A DNA stretch of 64,000 nucleotides from Thermoactinomyces intermedius (GTDB lineage: Bacteria > Bacillota > Bacilli > Thermoactinomycetales > Thermoactinomycetaceae), in the NCBI RefSeq assembly GCF_016055025.1, contig NZ_JAECVW010000004.1; one strand, written 5' to 3'. A program made the translations under genes and the position numbers. Shown in pieces: positions 59,864 through 64,000 of the stretch (positions are counted from its first letter, which is position 1; the number at the start of each line of letters is the position of its first letter). A model generated the notes under the pieces. The model saw only the letters and a list, made by a program, of their open reading frames with translations, searched no databases and was not told where the DNA came from.

Positions 59864-60445
59864 TTGGCTACATTGGCAGTCGGATGTCTGATCTGGATCG
59901 GGTTTACGGCTTATGTGATGATCATCGCCAACATACATAACCGTTTTCTGAGCAAAATGACGGGCATGATGGTTTCCATGGGTGTGGCCATGATGAGCAG
60001 TTTGTTATTGGGAACCTTGCTCGGTGTTTTTCTGGAAACCATGAGGGTTTCCACGGAGATTGCCATGGCGTTTGGGATGGTTGCCGGTTATTTTACCGGT
60101 AAACCGGTTCACCTCCTGGCTTCCCTGGACGGGTTTTTGGCAGGGATCATGGGAGGAATGATGGGGGCCATGCTGGGGGTGATGATGGTTCCCGAAAATT
60201 CGGCATGGACCCTGGCCGTGGTGATTGTCTCGTTTGTCCTTGCCATGGCGTTGATCATCCAATTGATTGCACAGGAAGTGAAAAAAGCGGATAAAAAGAT
60301 GGAAGCCATGCGGGAAAAGAAAATCGCCGGTTGGGGGGTTTTGTTTTCGATCGCACTCATTATCGTTTCGTTTCCGCTCAATGCGGTGTGGGTGGATGCT
60401 TTTCCGGCTTCCACAACCAATACCATCCAGCCACACCACCATTAA
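59864..60445 (+). CDS. Met/Gly-rich membrane protein with a C-terminal histidine tail
   Basis: The 193-residue product starts at TTG 59864, with GGGGGTG upstream. It has five or so membrane helices; the third and fourth are unusually rich in Met and Gly (GFLAGIMGGMMGAMLGVMMV near 95-114). A charged cytosolic stretch (AQEVKKADKKMEAMREKK near 135-152) is followed by a last helix and the end TIQPHHH. Methionine runs and a histidine tail are common in copper-related membrane proteins, but I do not recognise the family, so that is only a hint. Confidence 0.75.
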   Translation: MATLAVGCLIWIGFTAYVMIIANIHNRFLSKMTGMMVSMGVAMMSSLLLGTLLGVFLETMRVSTEIAMAFGMVAGYFTGKPVHLLASLDGFLAGIMGGMMGAMLGVMMVPENSAWTLAVVIVSFVLAMALIIQLIAQEVKKADKKMEAMREKKIAGWGVLFSIALIIVSFPLNAVWVDAFPASTTNTIQPHHH

Positions 60446-60448
60446 AAA

Positions 60449-60480
60449 ACGCCTGGATTCATTTTTCCAGGCGTTTTTTT
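60449..60480. terminator. Bidirectional terminator before the PEP-hydrolase-family gene
   Basis: ACGCCTGG at 60449-60456 pairs with CCAGGCGT near 60467-60474, with A residues before and T residues after. Confidence 0.93.
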
Positions 60481-60492
60481 GCATTATGCCAT

Positions 60493-61317
60493 TTATAAAT
60501 TCTTAAAGTTTTCCACTTGGGTTTGAATGGCCACTTCCGTGGGGAGGCGCTCGATGCTGGATGCGCCGAAGAACCCGTCCACGCCTTTGGTCATGGATAA
60601 GATTTCTTTCACGTCTTGCGGTTCGGCAATGGGTCCTCCGTGGCAAAGGATGATGATGTCGGGATTCACTTTTTTGGCGGCATCATGGATGGCCTGAATC
60701 CGTTCGGCGGATTTCTCCAAGGTCAATGCCGTTTCCGCTCCAATCGAACCTTTGGTGGTCAACCCCATATGCGCCACCAGGACATCGGCGCCGGCTTCAG
60801 CCATGGCGACGGCTTCTTCCGTATTGAAGACGTATGGACAAGTCAACATATCCAGTTGGTGGGCTTCACGAATCATTTCGACTTCCAAATCAAAGCCCAT
60901 TCCGGTTTCTTCGAGGTTTTGACGGAAATTCCCGTCAAAAAGTCCGACGGTGGGGAAGTTTTGCACCCCGTCAAATCCCATTTCTTTCAGTTGTTTCAGG
61001 AAAACGGGAATTCTGCGGAAGGGATCGGTGCCGCAAACGCCGGCCAAGACAGGAGTGTTTTGGACGATCGGCAACACTTCGGAAGCCATTTCCACCACAA
61101 TGGCGTTGGCGTCTCCATAGGGGAGCAAACCGGCCAGGGATCCGCGACCGGCCATGCGATAACGGCCGGAATTATAAATAATGATGATGTCGGCTCCGCC
61201 TCGTTCGGCGAATTTGGCAGAAATTCCGGTTCCGGCCCCGCAGCCGATAATCGGCTTTCCTTGCTGAATTGTGTTTCTTAAACGTTTTAGTGATTCTTCT
61301 CTGCTGATAAACGGCAT
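60493..61317 (-). CDS. Phosphoenolpyruvate hydrolase-family TIM-barrel protein
   Basis: The 274-residue protein belongs to the PEP mutase/hydrolase-like TIM-barrel family that pairs with Tm-1-like proteins. Visible segments are PIIGCGAGTGISAKFAERGGAD near 21-42, YNSGRYRMAGRGSLAGLLPY near 49, GVCGTDPFRRIPVFL near 93, NFPTVGLFDGNFRQNLEETG near 116 and ILCHGGPIAEPQDV near 222. AAAGGAG lies before the ATG at 61317. It is 15 bases downstream of the Tm-1-like gene, as in other genomes, where both are sometimes one fused protein. Substrate is unknown. Confidence 0.88.
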   Translation of the reverse strand: MPFISREESLKRLRNTIQQGKPIIGCGAGTGISAKFAERGGADIIIIYNSGRYRMAGRGSLAGLLPYGDANAIVVEMASEVLPIVQNTPVLAGVCGTDPFRRIPVFLKQLKEMGFDGVQNFPTVGLFDGNFRQNLEETGMGFDLEVEMIREAHQLDMLTCPYVFNTEEAVAMAEAGADVLVAHMGLTTKGSIGAETALTLEKSAERIQAIHDAAKKVNPDIIILCHGGPIAEPQDVKEILSMTKGVDGFFGASSIERLPTEVAIQTQVENFKNL

Positions 61318-61332
61318 GATGTCAAACTCCTT

Positions 61333-62550
61333 TCATTCGTTTTCTTTTTGAATCAGTTCCATCAATTTTTTCGTCACGGCATCGGCAAATTCCGGATCAT
61401 TAATATTGCAATCCAACTCGTAGATTGGGATATCCGGATTGGTGTATTGCTTGATGGCATCAAACAGCGCTTGGTCGGCTTCCGGCCACCAAAATTCTTT
61501 TCCGGGAGCATCCAGTTCGGAAACGCCTTTTAATGGAAGAAAGACGGCGGATTCTCCTTTGGACCGGTTGATTTTTTCGGCCAGGATCCGGCCCAGTTTT
61601 TCATTTTCTTCAGGGGTGGTTCTCATTAATGTGATGTTATCGTTCCAATAATAAAAGAGTCGGTCTCTGAATTTTTCCGGCACGGTGGACGGTCCCCAAA
61701 AGTTCACCATGTCCAGGCACCCCGGCGCCACGACTTGAGGCAACGCCCACTTGGCGGCGGCATCCATCCGGGTGGGGCCTGCGGACAGCACTCCTCCCAC
61801 CAGTTCATCGGCCAATTCTGTCGTGGTGATGTCCAACACGCCGGTTATGTATCCTTGACCAATCAAATATTCCATGGTTTTCCCGCCGGTGCCGGTTGCG
61901 TGAAACACCAATACTTCATAGCCTTTTTGTTCCAGCAAATGTTTGCATTGATTCACCAGCGTGGTGGTGTTTCCAAACATGGAGGCGGTGATCAAAGGTT
62001 TGGTATCGATGGGCGGCACCTCGGCTTCCAACATGCCGACAATGGCACCGACGGCATTGGAATAAATTTTGGCGCTGATCCGGTTGACTCCGGCCACATC
62101 CAATATCGACGGAATCATGACAATATCGCTGATCCCCACATAAGGCTTTGTATCACCGGAGGCCACCGTGCTCACCATCACCTTCGGGACTCCCACAGGA
62201 AGGGCTTGCAAGCCGGACGTCCCGATCATGGTCCCGTTGGATCCTCCCATCGAAAAACCGGCGTCGATTTTTCCTTCCAGAAACAGCTCTTTCATAATGA
62301 CGGCAATTCCCCGGGTCATGACAGACATGGCATGAGATTTATCAGCTTTTTTTCGAAGCTCTTCCAAAGAGCTCCCACCGGCTTCCGCCACTTTTTCGGC
62401 AGGAATATCCGGATCAAAAAACGGTTCTCCCAAAACACCTGTGTTAATGACAAATCCATGGTGCCCGTGTTTTTCGATTTCCTGCTTGATAAATGCATAA
62501 TCATGCCCTTTGGTATCCAGTGCACCAATGACAGCAATGGTTTTGCCCAT
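61333..62550 (-). CDS. Tm-1-like ATP-binding protein (UPF0261)
   Basis: The 405-residue protein is related to the N-terminal half of the tomato antiviral protein Tm-1, which binds ATP. It begins TIAVIGALDTKGHDYAFIKQ, has GFSMGGSNGTMIGTSGLQAL near 99, PKVMVSTVASGDTKPYVGIS near 124 and VFHATGTGGKTMEYLIGQG near 216. AAGGAGG precedes the ATG at 62550. It forms an operon with the PEP-hydrolase-family gene. Bacterial function is unknown, though the pair is conserved in many bacteria and fused in plants and fungi. Confidence 0.9.
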   Translation of the reverse strand: MGKTIAVIGALDTKGHDYAFIKQEIEKHGHHGFVINTGVLGEPFFDPDIPAEKVAEAGGSSLEELRKKADKSHAMSVMTRGIAVIMKELFLEGKIDAGFSMGGSNGTMIGTSGLQALPVGVPKVMVSTVASGDTKPYVGISDIVMIPSILDVAGVNRISAKIYSNAVGAIVGMLEAEVPPIDTKPLITASMFGNTTTLVNQCKHLLEQKGYEVLVFHATGTGGKTMEYLIGQGYITGVLDITTTELADELVGGVLSAGPTRMDAAAKWALPQVVAPGCLDMVNFWGPSTVPEKFRDRLFYYWNDNITLMRTTPEENEKLGRILAEKINRSKGESAVFLPLKGVSELDAPGKEFWWPEADQALFDAIKQYTNPDIPIYELDCNINDPEFADAVTKKLMELIQKENE

Positions 62551-62773
62551 TTCGATCCTCCTTGCAAGTTGAGTTAGGGTGTTTTAGAGAAAAACCCTTA
62601 TAAATAACATTTAGTTATAAATGCTATATTCCCTTCATTATATCAATTATTTTTCTTATGATTTTTTAGAAAAACTTTTTTAGAACCTAAATTTTTGGCT
62701 TCCGACAGCGGAGGGGTGTAAGGAGAAAAGCTTGGATCCATGCTCTTTTTGATTTAAACTGTGAAGGTTATTG

Positions 62774-62836
62774 TATAATAATATTTAACGTACCGAATTT
62801 TTTAGTGATGCCGAAAACCGGCATCATCCTTTTTTT
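62774..62836 (+). promoter_or_regulatory. -10 element and leader terminator upstream of the Fsr-type MFS gene
   Basis: TATAAT at 62774-62779 (TTGATT at 62749 is a weak -35, spacer 19) is followed by a hairpin TGATGCCG (62806-62813) with CGGCATCA (62819-62826) and seven T residues (62830-62836). The MFS gene starts 18 bases later. This arrangement resembles an attenuator. The rest of the 300-base divergent region holds nothing else that I can support. Confidence 0.55.
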
Positions 62837-62854
62837 AGGGAAAGGGGGCCTTTG

Positions 62855-64000
62855 GTGGATACCATACAACAATCCATGCCGGCAAAAAGACCGATGTCCA
62901 AAGGGAAAGTATGGACATTCAGCACGACGCATCTGATGAATGACTTGGTGACGACCGGCATCGTCCCGGCGTTATTGCCGCTGTATCAGCAGGCTTTTGA
63001 TTTGACTTACACGCAATCGGGGCTCATTATTCTCGCTTCTTATATCACTTCCTCGGTCATGCAGCCATTGTTTGGCGCATGGACGGATCACAAACCGATG
63101 GTCTGGATGTTGCCGCTCGGTGTGTTTATTTCTGTGATGGGATTGGCACTGACCGGCTGGGCACCCAGTTATGGATGGGTTTTGTTTCTGATCGCCTTAT
63201 CCGGGCTCGGCTCCGGGATTTTTCATCCGGAAGCATCCCGGGGAACCCACTTTGCATCAGGAAATACCAAAGGGTTGGCGCAGGCGATTTTTCAGGTGGG
63301 AGGCAACGGTGGCCAGGCTTTGGGACCTTTGATGATTCCGTTGTTTTTGGTTTATACGGGAAAAGAAGGGCTGCTCTGGTTCAGTGTGCTGGCAGTGATC
63401 GCGCTCATTTTGCTTTTGCGTTTATTGCCTTGGTATAAAGAACAGGTGAGCAGGTCGCAGGCAGCTAAAAAACAATCCAAAGGAAAAAACCACTGGCCGG
63501 GGGTTTTTTGGCTGGTCATTGTGATCACATTGCGGTCTTGGTGCCAAGTCGGTGTTTCCGCTTTTTTGCCTTTTTTCTTTTTGCATCAAATGAACATGTC
63601 TTACAGTCAGGCAGAGGTGTTAAACTTCGTGTTTCTGGGGGCAGGCGCGTTGGGAACGTTTATCGGCGGGGCGTTGTCTGATTATTTGGGGATCAAACGC
63701 TGGTTGGTCGGTTCCCTGCTCGCTTCGGTGCCTTTTGCCTTATGGTTGCCTTATGCCCAAGGGGTTTCGATGTGGCTGGTGATCTTTTTGTTCGGTTTTT
63801 TTGTTTTATCTTCTTTTGCCGTGACCGTGGTGTATATGCAAAAATTGCTGCCCCGCAATATCGCTATGGCTTCCGGTTTGGCCATTGGTTTTGGTGTCGG
63901 AGCCGGGGGAATCGGAGCCACGCTCATGGGATATCTGATCGACTTGTTCGGGGTGCCCACCATTTTATCGTTGATTTCCGCATTGCCCATTTTGGCGGTT
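62855..64000 (+). CDS. MFS transporter, Fsr (fosmidomycin resistance) type, cut by window edge
   Basis: An open frame from GTG 62855 (AAAGGGGG upstream) runs to the window end, 382 codons. The N-terminus has HLMNDLVTTGIVPALLPLYQ near 27 and GLGSGIFHPEASRG near 120, the HPE motif that marks the Fsr family of drug exporters. At least ten helices are visible, and GTFIGGALSDYLGIKRW near 268 is the second-half loop motif. The C-terminus is missing. Substrate is unknown. It is divergent from the Tm-1-like gene. Confidence 0.9.
   Translation, partial: MDTIQQSMPAKRPMSKGKVWTFSTTHLMNDLVTTGIVPALLPLYQQAFDLTYTQSGLIILASYITSSVMQPLFGAWTDHKPMVWMLPLGVFISVMGLALTGWAPSYGWVLFLIALSGLGSGIFHPEASRGTHFASGNTKGLAQAIFQVGGNGGQALGPLMIPLFLVYTGKEGLLWFSVLAVIALILLLRLLPWYKEQVSRSQAAKKQSKGKNHWPGVFWLVIVITLRSWCQVGVSAFLPFFFLHQMNMSYSQAEVLNFVFLGAGALGTFIGGALSDYLGIKRWLVGSLLASVPFALWLPYAQGVSMWLVIFLFGFFVLSSFAVTVVYMQKLLPRNIAMASGLAIGFGVGAGGIGATLMGYLIDLFGVPTILSLISALPILAV

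Overview
The window looks like a chromosomal segment of an endospore-forming member of the Bacillota, class Bacilli, with roughly half G+C. The strongest evidence is the bacillithiol genes (bshB1, bshA), the Bacillus-type order ypjD-like - dapB - bshB1 - bshA - cca - birA ... panB - panC - panD, strong GGAGG ribosome sites with many GTG and TTG starts, and a Gram-positive LexA. The overall gene content would suit a Thermoactinomycetaceae-like organism, but that is inference. I see no rRNA, tRNA, insertion sequence, prophage or CRISPR array.

Layout. 1-6956: a partial YitT-family gene, then a conserved block for nucleotide clean-up, lysine/peptidoglycan synthesis, D-cysteine breakdown, bacillithiol, tRNA CCA addition and biotin ligation. 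7035-10704: an accessory operon made of a TetR regulator, five short membrane-anchored coiled-coil proteins and a two-helix membrane peptide, set between birA and panB. 10866-14440: a nucleoside transporter, then panBCD. 14592-17532: a TPR protein, Ku and a DUF962 protein. 17603-25301: a YeeE/YedE sulfur transporter, an M1-peptidase relative lacking its catalytic domain, an XRE regulator, an amino-acid permease, an RsuA-like pseudouridine synthase, a DsbA/FrnE-like protein and thioredoxin reductase. 25429-26180: a Cas4-like nuclease fold split over two membrane-anchored proteins. 26487-30278: NrdR-box-controlled class I ribonucleotide reductase plus a MazG-type pyrophosphohydrolase.

30430-39105: transporters, nagAB, a two-gene LigD (ligase and polymerase parts separate) flanking two proline/aromatic-rich small proteins, and an MTA/SAH deaminase. 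39594-45760: a lipoprotein, a membrane protein paired with a short FtsH-like protease, then 3-hydroxybutyryl-CoA dehydrogenase, acetate kinase and an aspartate aminotransferase. 45855-49469: lexA, a tyrosine recombinase, a purine-type permease and a small membrane protein. 49919-58102: a TetR-controlled fatty-acid/acyl-CoA operon with matching operators before the regulator and before the first enzyme gene. 58160-64000: TrhO, a GmhB-like phosphatase, a Met/Gly-rich membrane protein, a Tm-1-like/PEP-hydrolase-family pair and a partial Fsr-type MFS exporter.

The parts most worth following up are the coiled-coil operon (7121-10704), the split Cas4-like pair (25429-26180), the FtsH-like protease with a possible partner carrying the extracytoplasmic domain (40353-42387), the dispersed NHEJ genes, and several promoter-proximal terminators that look like attenuators (panB, the NCS2 permease, the Fsr MFS gene).
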